A stretch of 64,000 nt of DNA from Trissonchulus latispiculum. Lineage: Eukaryota; Nematoda; Enoplea; Enoplida; Ironidae. Shown in pieces: positions 24,301 through 39,300 of this stretch. The notes below the pieces were generated by a model, which saw only the letters and a program-made list of their open reading frames with translations, did not search any database and was not told the origin of the DNA. The position numbers and the translations under genes are program-made. The stretch lies in contig JASAND010018147.1 in assembly GCA_030248195.1 (NCBI GenBank), positions 1 to 64,000 of the forward strand, written 5' to 3'. Each line of letters starts with the position of its first letter. Positions within the stretch are counted from its first letter, which is position 1.

Positions 24301-27300
24301 TAGCAGATATATCTGTCCGATGTAACGTTGCCTGAATGATATGGAATAAAGAATTTGTTTTTGTGTATTGTGTTTTGTTTGAGATTTTGCAATTATTTCT
24401 CTTTTTACAGTGATGGAAGGTGGACTGGGTTTTATTTAGGCAGCGATAAAGAAGGCGAAGATGAGGTAGTAGAGCATTACTTCTCGTACGTATTTTATAC
24501 AATAGATTTATCTTACGTACCATAATATCCATATATATACTTTGAGTACCTATCTATGTACCTGGCAATATGAATAGGTTATATATATATAGTTTAATTT
24601 GAAGTAGTTAAAGTTTTCACGTAAACCAATAAATTGATAAGTGAACAGAACAGCGAGGGATAATCTTGATCTAAAAAATGTCAACGTAAGCTTACAGTTT
24701 TTTGTCAGGCTGTCAATTAATAATTTTGTATGTAGCATTTCTCCCTATTTATTTCATAATGAAAATAAAATAATGGTAACGTAAAGTATTTAAAAATTTG
24801 GCTTTTGTTGGCATTTTCCTTTGGATGGGCTGTTCTAAAGTTGTCAGTCAGTTTGTCTACCTTTGGAACTTTTCGTTTGAGTTTTTGCAAGTTTGACGTT
24901 TACGTTTGAATGACTGAGAACACATGACCTTTGTGTTATCTACATCTGTTGAAAAGGAAACGTTTCTACTGTACAACGTATATATATGTATACTTAAAAC
25001 CGGTGTTTTTGTTCCGGAAGGATAAAGAGAACAGGAATTTAGCAGTTCCTTTTTTCAGCTAATTTAAATTTTTGTTAGGGATAATACAGAAGCATCTGTT
25101 AGCTTAGCTTCAGCTTTCCAGAAAATTAAAAGAAAATTTAATATATAATTGTAGTTTACGTAGTTTGCCTCGTCTGTGTTTGTAATGGAGTTTTCCGGTA
25201 TTTTTCTACTGGGTGTTTAGCCTTTGAATTCGACCTTGGTGGTTCCGTCCTGACTCGATTCTTTCTTCCTCTCACTTCCCACCACTTGCATCTTGAGTGG
25301 CCAGAAATTGTCATATATATGTAGAATGTAGAGGATTTTTTGGTCAAAGATTTCAACATTTTCCAAAATCTTCTATTTGGGACTAAAACTGAATTTTTAA
25401 ACACTTTCAACTTAGTATAAGCAGTATATTGTAGAAAACACAGGTGCAGACTTTTTCATTGTTTGTTTATGATTAAAGCCTTCTATTCTTCGTGGATCCG
25501 CCTGTGAGCCCGCGGTTACTTAATTTTTTGATGTAAAGTACTTTTCCCCTCACCTTTTAGATTATACATCTTTTAGCATATTTGTGCTTTTACTGATTAA
25601 GCTCTGAATATCAGTTTTGTCAACTTTGTAACTAGGTTATTTCCACTTGTCTGACACTTTTAGCTTGCATATCTGGGATACAGATTTCTCTGTAATTTAT
25701 CTTGACTTGTCCACCATTGTGGGTTCCTAGATCCAGTACCTCTGAGATGTCAACGAGCTCTCTAGCTATCAAGTTCTTGCAACGCCTATTCATATGCGTA
25801 CTTATACGTATAACTTAGGCGTGTTTATCCCAAAATGCGTGTGCTTCAGGCTTAAAGCGGCAATTTTTTAACGTATTTTTGGATGGCATTTTTTTAACGT
25901 TTTTTGGATATGTAGCATGAGGCAAATAACAGAGAACCTTCTAAACTTTCCCTGTCCATATGATTAAATATATTTCCGAGATATGGAGAGGACTGTACCG
26001 TAATTATTTTCGGCACAAAGGCCATCTTGGATGGTGTAAGCTGTTGTTTTGCCATATTTAAAACTGAAAGCAGCAGATACCCTTTTCAAGTCCGAAAGTC
26101 CTCATGAAATGAAGCCTTACCAGTATACTCATTTTATTACTCCTCTTTGTACAATGATTGTATATATCTCTTGATGAGTGCTGAAGTGTTTTGGCGACTT
26201 TTCAGAAAATTTTGGAAACAGCTGTTCAAGGTAGGTAGGCACTAGCGTAGCCATAATAAAATTTGGAGGGGACAAGTCACAATGTTTCTGAAATTTGAGG
26301 TAAAACTGAGCTCTATAGAGTCCGACGTCAAGCGCAAATTGGTATTTTTGGGTATTTTCGTGTAAAATTAGCGCCGCAGGCGAAACTGTTTTGGAAATAT
26401 GTATCCGCATTATTCCTACTTGATATTAAAATTTTTCTTTGGCCTCTGATTTCAGGGGGCATGCCCCTCGCCCCCCCCCCGGCTACGCGCCTGTAAGTAG
26501 GTGTAAGATGATAGGATAACGTTAGGCCAACAAAATGGCATTCTTATCTTGTATATAGCTTCATTTATTGGAACTTGTGGTATGTCGGGATGTTCGAGTT
26601 TGCGTACTCATATTTTAAAAGCGAGTTATGTTCAGCCAGGTTGCCTGTAGGGCTGGTTTCCTGGTTTCCTGGTTGTTCGTGTGGCTGGAGAATTAGACAG
26701 GTTATTAATTCAATTTTAAATTATATACCTTTTATGTATTACATACAATTTGCAGTCTGTTGAAATTGGCACCAAAATTTATTCTTATTTCTGTTTTGTC
26801 TTAGGAGAACGCTTCAGCAGCCGTAGGAGATCCGTCTGCAGTCGATCACAGCTATCCACCCCCGCCGCCTTATTCGGAATCCAGCGGCCCGTCCGCCGAT
26901 TTAGCAGCCTTATTTGACGCGACGCCTGGGCTTCAGGCTCAGCCGACTAAAGGTCCTCTGATACCACCTCTGTTTTCGGAAAGCGGTGGAGGCGGTTCCT
27001 TTGATCTTGATGTGGCCACAGCAGCAGCCAACGTGGGTGGTCCGTCTGGAGCCCCTCCGGCGGTGGTAGCAGAACTGCAGGATAAGTTGCGTCAGATCAG
27101 AGAGAATAAGCTACAAATGGAACAGATTATGGCCCAGATGAGCCAGCTGGAAGCTCAGGCTAGGAATCGTGTTGATGGTGACGGCGATGATAACGGTGTG
27201 TGGCTGTGTCTATGAGATGCTTTTAAAAAATTTATAATTTGTTTATACGCATTTATATTTTAAATGAAAGCGGACTGGCTTCCTGTGTGAGACTAGATCT

Positions 27301-30300
27301 GGAGCCTTAGCCATTTAAAGGTTTTATACACTAATGAAAAGATTAAATTTGGGAAACTTTAAGCGCTAAAATTGAAAATATTAGTCTAAAAGCTTAGAAT
27401 TTGTCAGCACATTACGGTAAAACTCAATACTATTTAGACTTTTTGTTTCTTTTATTCGAAAGATTGTTGAATTTTTAATTTTTGAATTTCTTAATTAATG
27501 AGAAAGAAGAGGAAACTATTTGTCAGACATTTACGTAGTCTAGGGCGACTCTGAATTCGGAAACTTCGTGAATCCGAAAAGTTAGTGTCTTTGTTTATTG
27601 ATTAAGTGTTATGGAGCGAATTGATTCGTTTTTTTCATGTGAATTTTAGCGCGTTTGTGTACACTAGTGAATATTTATTTATACTATTTCAATCTGTTTC
27701 TTTTTATAGTATCTGGAGAATCTCTTGAAGTTGGCCAGTTGCTAGCTGGTGCGAGCATTCAGAATCAGGGACCTGAGATGTAATTAGCTTAATTTTAGCA
27801 AAGTTAGATTTAATTTCTGAAGTTTTCTTTTTTATCTTTGTAATGTGTATAAGTGCACGTGATATAGATGCTATAGTGCCGCGCTGCCTTAACTTGTTTT
27901 ACAAGTGTAGTGTTGCAATTTTCTTTTTTTACATTTTCACATAAGCTTATTTCAGCCCCGAGCAGAATTCGCCGTCGGTTGCGGCAAGCAGCAGTTTAGC
28001 TGCTTCCAATGCTATCCCGGACCCTGAACAAACTCGCGTGGAAAAAGAACAGTAAGATGCCAGCTTCTTTTTTAGATTTTAATGCAAGAGGATTTACCCC
28101 TTTTCTACAAATTTAATGAGTAATTTTTATTGGAACCATTTTACTAAATTGTTATTATCTGATTAATTAGTTAATTGATTATAAGATTATGAAATGAATT
28201 TGAAATTTGATTGGATGGCTACTACTTCTTTCCTTTTGTGGAAAGTTTTTCTTTGCTTACATGTGTTTGAGGTAGGCGCTTTCTCCCCCATGTAGGTAAT
28301 GACCTGGAAAATACGGTTTTCTGCGGTCCTGGCCGTCGTTTTACCCACGTAAAAACAACTCCACCTGTACATGTCTTGTGTGATGTCTTAAGAAAATTTT
28401 GAATTTTTAAACTTTTGTTTGTGCAATAATAACATCTTTTAATCGTTGCCGCCAAAAATTCGTAGGTAGGCAAATCAGTTACTAACTTCTCTATTTATTT
28501 TCAAAAACTCTTTTAGTCTAACTGATTTCTTATTGCATTGGTTTTGTATTGATGTTGCCGTAAATTTAGTTTTTATTATTTGTTTTTGCAGGCAGTTGAG
28601 CGATGCTCGTAGTCGTCTGTCCAAACTGCAGGCCCTACTGCAGCAGGTTCAAACGGCTGGCGGCATTCGTGACGGCGTGCCCACACAGGCTCTCCATGAC
28701 TTGATGGTGGAAGTGGATCGTAATGAAACCGAGGGATGTCTGGAACGTGGGCAGTTGGGGGCAGCCGGCTCTGTATCGGACGGAGCTTCAAATCAAGGCT
28801 CCGCGGCTGCTCCTCTCCCCAATGAAAATGGCCTTTCTGATCAAATGAAGTACGTATATAATTGGAGAACAAGTTTTGGCTGACATTCTTTCAGTGGGCA
28901 TTTTTAATTTTTGTTTAATTGAAACTTTTGGAAGCTGTTTTTGAGCTGGTTAGCTAATTGTCCCAATGTTTGTTAGGGAAGTTCACAGTTTGATGTTGTA
29001 AGCTGGGGTTTTTCTAGGCAAAAATAAGTGGGGGGGACGAATGGGGGGGACGCCCCCCCCCACTAGTGGGGGGGAGGTCCAAAAGTGGGGGGAATAAAAT
29101 GGGCTAAAAATGCCAAAAATTCAGTACAAAAAGTCTGTTTTCTACATATACTGTTATAACTAAGCTTAAAAGTGCTCAATAATTGAGTTTTAGCACAAAA
29201 GTAGACCATTTTTGACGAAAAAAACCGGGCAAACCAAAAAAATTTTAAAATTTTGACCAAAAATCCTAAAAATTTGACATTTTCTGGGCACTCTAGGTTG
29301 AGGGGGGGGGAAGCCCAAAAAAGGGTTTGTTATTTAGGGAAGTTTATCAACGCAAATTTATGGAGCAACAGCAAGCCTTAGATCAGCTGACCGGGGAGCG
29401 AGCACGTCTGGAAGAATTGAAGGAACAGCTGATGCGACTGCAACAAGCTCGTGCAGAAATGGGTAGGCAAACGTGCTCGACGATGCCATGAGAATTTTAA
29501 TTTAATTTAAACAGTTTTTCCATGTGTTGCTAATCCTGTGTTGTTGAAAATCCTGCTTTCTTTTCTTTTATTATTGCACTCTGTGAAAACTGAATGCAAT
29601 TATTTTTGCGTAATTTAAAAGTCTGTATTGACTGAACCTATTAGTTTGTACATTATTCGTGGAACATAAGCAAGTCAGTCCTTTTGTTTTCCCTAATTTA
29701 AAAAAACAGTATTTTCAGGTCCTCAGCATGGCTCGCTGTCAGCTCAGCCTTCCAGTCGCATTGTGGATTCCCGATCCTCGTCGGCTGACAGAATGTCCTA
29801 CTCACGAGGCTCCACCACGGAGCCAGGCGATCCACGCTTTCATCGAACACCTGCCGCTGTGGGAAGGCGTTCACAGGCCTTTGCCAGTTCCACTGAACGG
29901 TCGCCACGAAGTAGTCATGGAAGACGGTACTTCCAAGAGATGTTTGTTAGCGTCTGTAGTTGAAAAATGTGCAAAATATTTTCTCGGCGTTTATGTACAG
30001 ATATTCCTTACTCTTTTGTTTGGAAAGAATTTGCAAGATTTGGTTTTTAAAGTGGAAAGTTGTTCGACTGGAAAGTGCATGCGAAAATGTGTGAATGGGG
30101 GTGGATTTAATTTTTTTATTTTAATTTAAATTGAACGTTGTTTTTTATAAATTTAGGTCCTCCTTGCTGGATCAAGATCAGCATGGGGCCTGGGCCAGTC
30201 AGTCGTATACGGAGGCTGACACGGACGTTGAAGATAGAATCATTCATACTGGTCTGTGCTAAAACGCCTATAATTTTCTGCTAAATTTTGTCATTCAAAA

Positions 30301-33300
30301 TTTAAACATGTGCTTATTCGAACAGTTTTAAATAATGCCCATCTTTTGATTGAAGGCATTCCTAACATTAAAATCGTACCATAATTTTCTATTACATCTA
30401 GAAAGTGTTGTTTTAAAATTGAAATCAACCTTTTATTTGCATGCATTTCTGACATTCTGTTTTATACAGATTGGATTTGCCTTTTGCTTTTTTGTTGACC
30501 TGCAGCTTTTTATTGTTTATTTATTGTGTTTATTGTTTTATTTGTGTGAATATCACGTCTTGAGACGACCAGCGGCGAAACCATTTCCGAATAATTTTCA
30601 CAGTTTTTTTTTAAATTCAACTAAAAACCTGGTTCCATACAGCTCCACTGATGAGCCGCCTGCATCGTGAACTCTGATCTAGCAGAGGTCGCATGCACTG
30701 CTAACTTAGATTGTTTAATGTTTTTATATGCAATTACATTTTTGTATAGTCCATTTTCAAAGTATCTTCAAATTTTGTCCTCTCTAATCTAACAAAAATG
30801 AATTATGAATAGCACTTTCATTCATCCTCCACCAGTATTTCTGATAGTGTGAACTCTAACTTTAGAAGCTATGCCATATCGAGCGGAGTCTCAACCCAGA
30901 CGTGGAGGAGCCAGTGGTCGGAATGTCTCTGGTCAAACCGGTGGCATGGCTTCGGGCAGAGGCGGTTATAGAAAGGTCTCTGGTGGATCAACTCCCAGCG
31001 ATCGGTAAATTAATATTTGCTGCTGTGTTCTCGGCTCTCAGAAATGTTTTCTATCTGCTGCTAAACTTGTTTGGAAAAGTGGAAAAGTGGAAAAGTGTGA
31101 AAAATCAAGGATTCATTATTTTAATAAATTCTGATGAAAGCGTACATCACAATTGTTTTCATTTTTTGGAGTATAGAACGCAGCATTTAGTTGTACTCTC
31201 ATTCTGCGTTACATATCAATTGTTGCTGGTATGTTGCAGAGAGTACGCTGGTGGGCCTCAGCCGCGCAGTAGTCGCCTGGGCAGCAGTGCCAGTGCCAGC
31301 GCTGCGCGTCAGCATCGCAGACGAGTGTCACTGGGCACTGATGCTCACAACGAAGCCTCCATGAGCCAGTCTATGGTATCCACTGACTCTGCGGCTGCGC
31401 ATGCGCGTCATCGACGCGGCTCTTCGCTGAACATTGATCAACAGTATGCTCAGCTGCAGGATCATATCAACAGCATAAAGGACATTTTTCAGTCCCTGGT
31501 CCTGGACCAACAGCAGCAGACAGCACAACAGCAGCAGCACTATTCTGATCTGGCGAGTGCTGCCAGCGCACCCTCTCATCTGGGAGGTCATCATGGCTTT
31601 TCTGGTGAGAACGGCCTTAAGGTTTTTTGGGGAAAAGTTATAAACTGATTGGTTGGCGGTTATAGAGCGCAGAATGCTTTTAGTATGAGACCCTTCGGAT
31701 TAGAAACGTGCTTTAGCTTTTCAAAATTTTGTAGCTTTTCTGAGCATAATTCTAGTACTGAAACTGTGTTTAATTGCATTATGGTATAATTATTTACAAT
31801 AAGAAAATTAAGTAAACGCGGGGTAAACGTAAGAATACAAGACATAATGAAATAATGAAAAACGCCTGCCCTGGGGACGCAAAGGCAAAGTCCTAGGGCC
31901 TTTTCAAGAAAGGTATAGTATAGTAGAGTAGAGTAGAGTAAAAACTAACTCTTCAAACTCTAACGTTTAAATCAACTCAGGCGTGACGTTTCCTCTTTTA
32001 ACTCTTTCATGAAAAAATCTAGTTAATTTTAACTCTACTCTACTCTTTCTTGAAAAGGCCCTAAGTCAGAAACAGGGAAAAGCCAATGGGCGCGTGATGC
32101 ATATATTATCATGCTTTAGGGATTGGCCGTTCCGCCAGTGCCTCCGAGAGCGTTCTGGCCGCTGACTACGCCGCTACAGGCGTTCCACATCAGCATCATC
32201 GTCATCATCATTCAACCTCCGGTTCACCCTGGGGCGGAGGGGGACTGACCTCACCCCACCTGAGTCTGGCCGCAGCCACTCCTCCCAGCTATGCCGCCTC
32301 TGCTCCACCCCACCTGGTAGATCACCAGCAGAACCAGCTGCTGATGTCCCTGATGGCCTGTCAGCAACAGCTGCAGCTGCAGCAAATGGAAATGCGCCAA
32401 CTGCAGCAGACCTGCCATGATCTGTTGCACAGCCTTCGCTATGGCAGCTCAGCCAGCGCTACAGCGCATCACCACGCGGATTTAGCTCATCCTCCTCCTC
32501 CTGGTCCTGGATATCCGCAGAATTTACGCGCTGCGGCACCCCCACCCGGTCCTGTGTTCCCGCAGTTTGACGGTCGCCCGTTGAGCTCAACCTCACTCTA
32601 TAACCTATTTGCTCCCAACCCTTACCTGTCTTCCCCATACTATCCGCCTCAGCCTCAGCCTCACCATACGACGGCACAGGCTCCGTCCATTAGCACCAGT
32701 TTGCAGCCACCTCTCCTGGGGGCAGGTACGCTCATAACTAGACTTCTGATACATAGTTGTCTTCAAATTGTAAGCAGAAAATGGTAGTCAAAACGTAGAC
32801 ATCCAGAGAGACTATAGTACTACCTACGTACGTCTATATTATGTACGCTCTAAGCTATATTAATTCTGTTGAAGGTAACCTTGGTTTATTTTCATTTATT
32901 TTGTAATTTTTGTTTTCTGACGGTTTTTGCTTTATTGTTTAGGAAACCTTTTTGCCAGTCCGCAGTCTCAACCTCAGAGCGCAGCAGCTATTTTCCCTTC
33001 CAATGTCAGCGCCTTCAAATATCCGGGCGTCGGTCCTGGCGCCCGGCTTGGTCGGGCTGCAGCCAGTCTGGGTGACATTCATTCAAACCTAAATAATTTG
33101 CATAATTTCTCTGCCTGGGGCGGTCATATTGCACAGCAGCAGTTTGAGGGCCCCACTAATCCGCAGTGTCCTCCGGAAGATGGTGGAGGTTTGAATAACA
33201 GCCGACAGCCTGCGACTGCAGCCGCGCCGCGTATGGTCAAATCGCCTAGCCAGTCAGAACTGTTGAATATTTACTATTCCAACAATACCTTCCCACCCTC

Positions 33301-36300
33301 TGAGACTGCCGTGGTGCCTGGCGTCGTAGGAAATCCAGATACTGTTCCCGCTGGCTATTCCGAACGACCACGCGGTCGCTTAGGCGGAGCTGTGCCAAGG
33401 ACAGCCACGGCCGGCCCAGGTTCCGGTCTGGCCGCCAGACAGCGTCAGCGCTCGGCGACCGGCCCGGCGTCCGGCCGGTCTTTGACACTGTCAACGGTTG
33501 ACATTGACATTGACTCAACGTCAGCGCCTCCTCATTCGTCCACTGGGCTACAACAGCAGTTTCGGGACGCTACTGGGGCTACTGGAGCGGTTAGGCGTTT
33601 CCCGGCTCCTCGTAAATCCAGCATGGATTTTGAGGAACAGCAGCTGTATAAATCGAATGTAGCCAAGAAGCAGAAAAATTTCCTGGTTCAAACGGAAGAG
33701 CACCGACTTGAGCCTGGTCGAATTTCCGGGGAGCCCAGTGAGTCGGGTCTGAATGGTGGCGCCCCTCTGCCAGCCATGCCCCCTTCAGGGTTTCTGGAAG
33801 ACCCGGCGGCTGCCGCCAATTCATCTCCCCACACACTACTGTTGATGCAGCTGAATAATCCTAACTTGTAAGTAGCACGGGGGGAGCTTTCGATTTGCAG
33901 TGTATACAACAGCGTTGATCTAAATCGATGTTGAAAACAATGTGCTACATTTTCAGCATTTTGTGAGTTTGTTCTTTCTGCTATAGTAGTTGCGATCTTT
34001 AAATCGCGCTCCGCATTATGTGCTGCACGTTGTTATTGAATTTCCAATTGGTTTAATTGTTGGGCCTTGGTGTCAGAGTACGAACTCATAAGTCGTCCGT
34101 AACATGGGAGGTTGGGATCATTCAATGCACGATTTTTGGCAAGTGTAAACGAGTCATTTATCATCTATGCTTAATTTTATCAACACGTTGCATGTTTGTT
34201 TGAAACATTATTCTGTTCTTTTATTTTATAGAAGTGGTGAAGAATTTGAAGCGATTCGTGAAGTGATATACTCTGAGGTCGCAACACTGATTAGTCAGAA
34301 TGAAAATCGTCCGGAATTTTTGTTGGAGTTATTTAAAGAACTGCAGCTAATTTCTTCCGATTATTTACGGTCTCGAGCGATTCAGGCTATACGACAGCTT
34401 TTGAATAAGTACGGGAATATATATACGTAGTTTGATGTGCATTTTAATGTTTTTGAAATTACCATTAAAATGTATCATTCGGTTGATTTCTGTATTAACT
34501 GGATGTCTTGTCAAAATCAGTGAAAATTTATGAATGAATGCTTGAAAATTATTTCAATAAGGAACTGTTTTTGTTTTAGGTATCTAACACAGGATGTGGA
34601 AAGTGACGATAACTTGGGATCACTCTTACAGTCAAGGGTAAGCCTTTAGCAAGCTGAAGCATTTATCTACAGAAAGGGCAGGTATGGTGGGTGGTTTTTG
34701 TACCGATGAATCGCCCGAAATTCTGATCAATGTTCTGCTGACTTTATTGTCGAAAAACTTTTAAAAGATAGAAAAAAGATTTACATATTTGTGACTTTGT
34801 ATAGAAAAAAGATTTACATATTTGTGACTTTGTATGAAGATTCTGTCTTATTATAATGAAAGGACTGTTATTTTGCAGGCTGATGATGACGATGAGGACG
34901 ATGATAATGACTTTGGCGATGACGAAGGTGGTGCTGATCTAACTCCAAGAGCTTCTGTAACTGGAACTGACTTCACCAGAATGGTAATGCAAATAGCAGT
35001 GGCTGTTCTGATTAAGTATAGCAGAGCTTAGCAGCAGAAAACCCCGCTTTTACTACTTTACTGTCCAGCATTTATTTACCTTTATTTTGTTCTAGCTGAC
35101 AAACAAACAACAGAAAACCTATGACAGTTTGGAGGAGATAGCCAATGTTAAGGAACCGGAATTGAATAATCGATCCGTCCCTGCTCGCACCCAGGCAGCT
35201 TCTCATCGCCAGATTGCTCACATTCGAAATAAGGATAAATCTATCCAGGTAGATTTGCAGTAGCTTTAATTATCCCAAATCATGCACTTAAGTGATGGAA
35301 CCGGGTCGCTTATCCTTGACCCGGTGACCCGGTTGAGCCCTGACCCAGTGACCCGGTTGAGCCCTGACCCGGTGACCTGGTTTTCAAAACAATTCAAGAA
35401 TCTTTAAATTTTGATTTTGCCTTAGAAAGTTAAATTTGTTGCTTCCATATTCCATCACCACAAAAACTATGATATATGCTTGATCTAGTTTTTTGAAAAG
35501 TAATACGACTGTAGCATTATCTAAATTTATGCAGAAATGAGTTGGCAAAACTAATAATTTTTCCATCTGCGAAATTTTGCCTGGTCTAATATGCGTAAAC
35601 TTGTCCAAATACACGGAATTATTTAGTATTGCGTAAATTGTTCACTTATCTTCAACATTCATTCATACCTTGGCTTGGTTGCAAAAATAGTTGCAAACCA
35701 CATGGCACTGAATAAACTTAGACAATAATCATGAACCTTATAAAGCTAAATAGTAATCTGCTGGAGAGACAGACAGATTAAAATTACCTCAAGCTGCGAA
35801 AATGCTCAAGACTAAAATATAAGAAAAAAGCAAATTGGTGTTGCACATCGAACAAAAGTTTAAGCCAAAATCTTAGCTTGGTAAGCTAAAAATTTCTAAA
35901 ATTTGTGGTAAATTCAGAAAACCGGGTCAAGACCGGGTCGAAGCTCTTGACCCGGTAACCCCGTCCAAAAAGTGACCCGAACTGACCCGGTGACCCAGTT
36001 ATATTCTGATGCACTCGGTATTTCTGGCAGATTGTTTTACCATTGTTTTAACTATTTAGCTTTACTGCTGGCGTTGTAGGTACCAGTTTGCTGTGTTTAG
36101 GTTCAGGTACGATGAATTGCGCAGATTATTTCTTGCTAGATTGCTAGTTTTGTGGTATTATTTTAATCAACTTGTTTGCTACTCTGTAAACTTTAGATAA
36201 ATAAAATTTTCTCATTTGTAAATTTTTTACAACGTTTGTTTCTGTTGTAGCCATCGTCCACTTCAAAAGCTAGTGCCCCCGCGCCTCAGCAGCCAAGTTC

Positions 36301-39300
36301 ACGCAGCGGACTCCTACAACCTACTCCGGGTCTGCTGTCTGCTGGCACTGGTGGTGGCAACGGAGTCACCGGTGGCAATCCAACAACTGCTACCCTGGAG
36401 GAAATAGTCCAAGAGATCAACGACGAAGTGGCTCCTTTTGTAACGGCCCGAGCCCACTGTACCTGTAGCAATGATCTGTTGACTCAGCTGAGAGATCGAG
36501 TCCTCCGTATTGCGGCCACAAAGATGAGCACGGAAGAACGACTGGACGACTTTCACTTTCAGCAGCTGTCAAGCATCCTGGATGATACTCTGGACAAATT
36601 CTTATCATTAAAGTACATAATAATTATTGTGTAAAGTTTTTCCTGTTGGAATATAAAGCTATTTATAAGCTTAGAGGAGTGCCCATACCAGGGTATTTTT
36701 AGGGATTTTTTTCCGGGGGGGAGGGAAGAAATTTTCGGGATGGAATTTTATGCAAAAACGAGCGAAAAAATGGTATTTTTTGGTGTATTTTGCATGGTGC
36801 AACGCAAAACGTTCTCAAAATGCCAGGATTTAAGCTAAAAATAGCTGTTTTTATGAAAAAATCTCCGGCGAAGCCGGAAAACTTTTGAGAATTGACCTGT
36901 TTTTGGCAAAAATATGGGCCTCCAAAAAATCCCGTGGGGGGAAGCAAAAATCCCGGGAGAGGCGATTTCAGGGGGGGGGAAGTCATTTTCGGGGGAGAAG
37001 GTCAATTTCGGGGGATCTATAAAAAATACGCTGAATACAGCACATGTTTGTTTGTTGTTTGCTGCAGTAGATATTTGAATGTGACCAGCATCCGAATCTG
37101 CAAAATGTTAGCTAGAAAACTGACCATGTAAAGGTTGGTCAAAAACAACTCAAAAAGGTTGGTCAAAAACAACTCAAAAAGGTTGGTCAAAAACAACTCA
37201 ACCAAGTTGACAGAAGGGGAGTCTCAAAGTCTGGTCGACATCAGAACGGATGATGTCTCCTTTTAAGATGCTGGTTTCCTTTCGGGTATTTTTGACTCAT
37301 ACGGCTTTAATCCTTCACGTAAATAGCTAAAACTTGCAAAATAACCTATTTCCGTGCTCTTTAACATTTTGGGACCAGTCCCGGATTTTTAGGCCAAAAG
37401 ATAGGAAAGTTTTGGGTTTTGGCCTTAGGCTTCCAGTAGGTAGACCAGACACCGGATTGGTTGTTATGGCTGGAAAGAGGACACAAAAATGAACATTTTT
37501 GTTCTTACAACCTCTGAGCTATCTCCAGTGGTTAAGTCAGTATAAGCAAATAACCATTTTGAGGGTCAAAAAATGGCCATTTTCGAGGAAACCAGTTTTT
37601 TCAAATTTACTGCCAAACCTTACGAACAATTTTCGTCCATTTATACTCAATCGATACTGCTTCCAAATGCACATCTTATGAATCCCTATTAGCCGAACTT
37701 TATTGCTTTCAGCTAGAGATTTGGCCTGAAAATCATTTTGGCAAAACTGCGGTTATTTTGTTTTAAACATCGATTTCTCAAAAACTACTCAACAGATTCC
37801 GGAGATTGTCACCAGAATGGAAATTCGTACTATTGCAGATTTTTCTTGGTTCTGGCTAAAACGTTCCCAGTTTCGAGAAAATTTATTGCAAAGTTTAAAA
37901 AATTAGAGTCTCCTTGCATTTTGCGAATTTTCTCAAACGTTAAGTGACACTGAGCGAAACCCAAAAAACGTCCCTCGGCCCATATGTCCTCTGTATGATA
38001 GCTTAAAAAAATTTTTGTCTGGTTCCGCATTTTTGAAAAATCGATGTTCGAAAATTTTTGGTCTATATTTAGCAGTTATGTCAGACAATTTTTGCTATTT
38101 TTTGCTAATTTTGCAAGTTTCGTAAGCTCATGTGAATGTCCTGATTACAAGCTTTAAAACGATGCATGAAGCTCTTTCCAACTTCCAAAATTGCGAAAGT
38201 TATAACGTTTTAAAAATCACCACAAAAGCACTGCGCAAAAGGGTACCGCCACCTTAGGAAACATGTTCCGTCGTCCTCGCTCAGCTCGGCTACACTGATT
38301 TATTGTCGTGGAAACTCCGCAGTCTCGTGCGGACTGTATATATTGTAAAAAGATTCCATTCACATATTGTAGAAAGGTTCCATTCACACTGCACGTTTTG
38401 TCATGTTTCTAACTGGTGTTTACGAATAATTAAGAATTTCATGCTGGAGTAGTGATTTACATACGTTAACTGTTGTTTAGATTGGAAAATTGTGGAGAAG
38501 AATTGCTGACAGATGTTTCGGAGGTTGTGGGAAATGAACTAGCATTTTATCGTCTGATGAGAAATTTGGGAGCCAGTGCCAAGCGAAAGTCTCCCCATCG
38601 AAGCTTTGAAACGGTAAATGTCCTGCACGTTAAGCCATTGTCAGCTTGTTTGTTTAGAAACTGATTGACTCTGACATTGATAATTCGTTCATCAACCATC
38701 TCGTAATAACGCAAATGATGATTTTTGGACATTTCCGCTAAACTGATTTTAGAAAATAGTAAGCGAATTTGCAAAATTTGAAAGCGTTTTTAAATTTATA
38801 AATTAAAATGTATTATTCTAGCTGTCAATGCGAAGCGCTGGTGGGGCTACAGGAGGTTTCAAATCTGATGCAGCATCCTCTGTAGAGGATAGCAGCATTC
38901 GAACGGCTCCTGGTAGTCTTTCCGTGGGCGCGCTGAAACCTGGCGCCGATGAAATTCTGGATATTGATGTCGCTGGGTATAATTACTTTTCTCATTCTTA
39001 ATCAGTGATTCTAAGAAGTCATTGACCTTATTATATTTCAACGTTTGCTAGTTTGCTTGCTCATTTAACACATTAGTGCGCAAATAATTATGGCATATTG
39101 CAAATACAGCATATTGCAAACTTCACGATTCAGTTTGCTTCCAATTTCTATTTTTAGACTATCAGTGGAAGAACACCAGAGTTCCACTGAACCCGAAGAG
39201 GATCTTAGGGAGGATACCACAACGGCGGATGAGGATGATAATGAGGAAGACAGTTTGGCGGATGCGGATGGAATTGGAAAATTGGCCAATCATTCACCGG

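Noticed and set aside
24411..24460. Possible extra PCM1 exon (acidic frame after CTTTTTACAG)
   Set aside because: Flanking exons are phase 0 and this segment has a stop in that phase.
30902..31648. 248-codon + strand ORF across PCM1 exons 19 and 20
   Set aside because: It is in the wrong frame for exon 19 and reads through the intron; the spliced frame explains the conservation.
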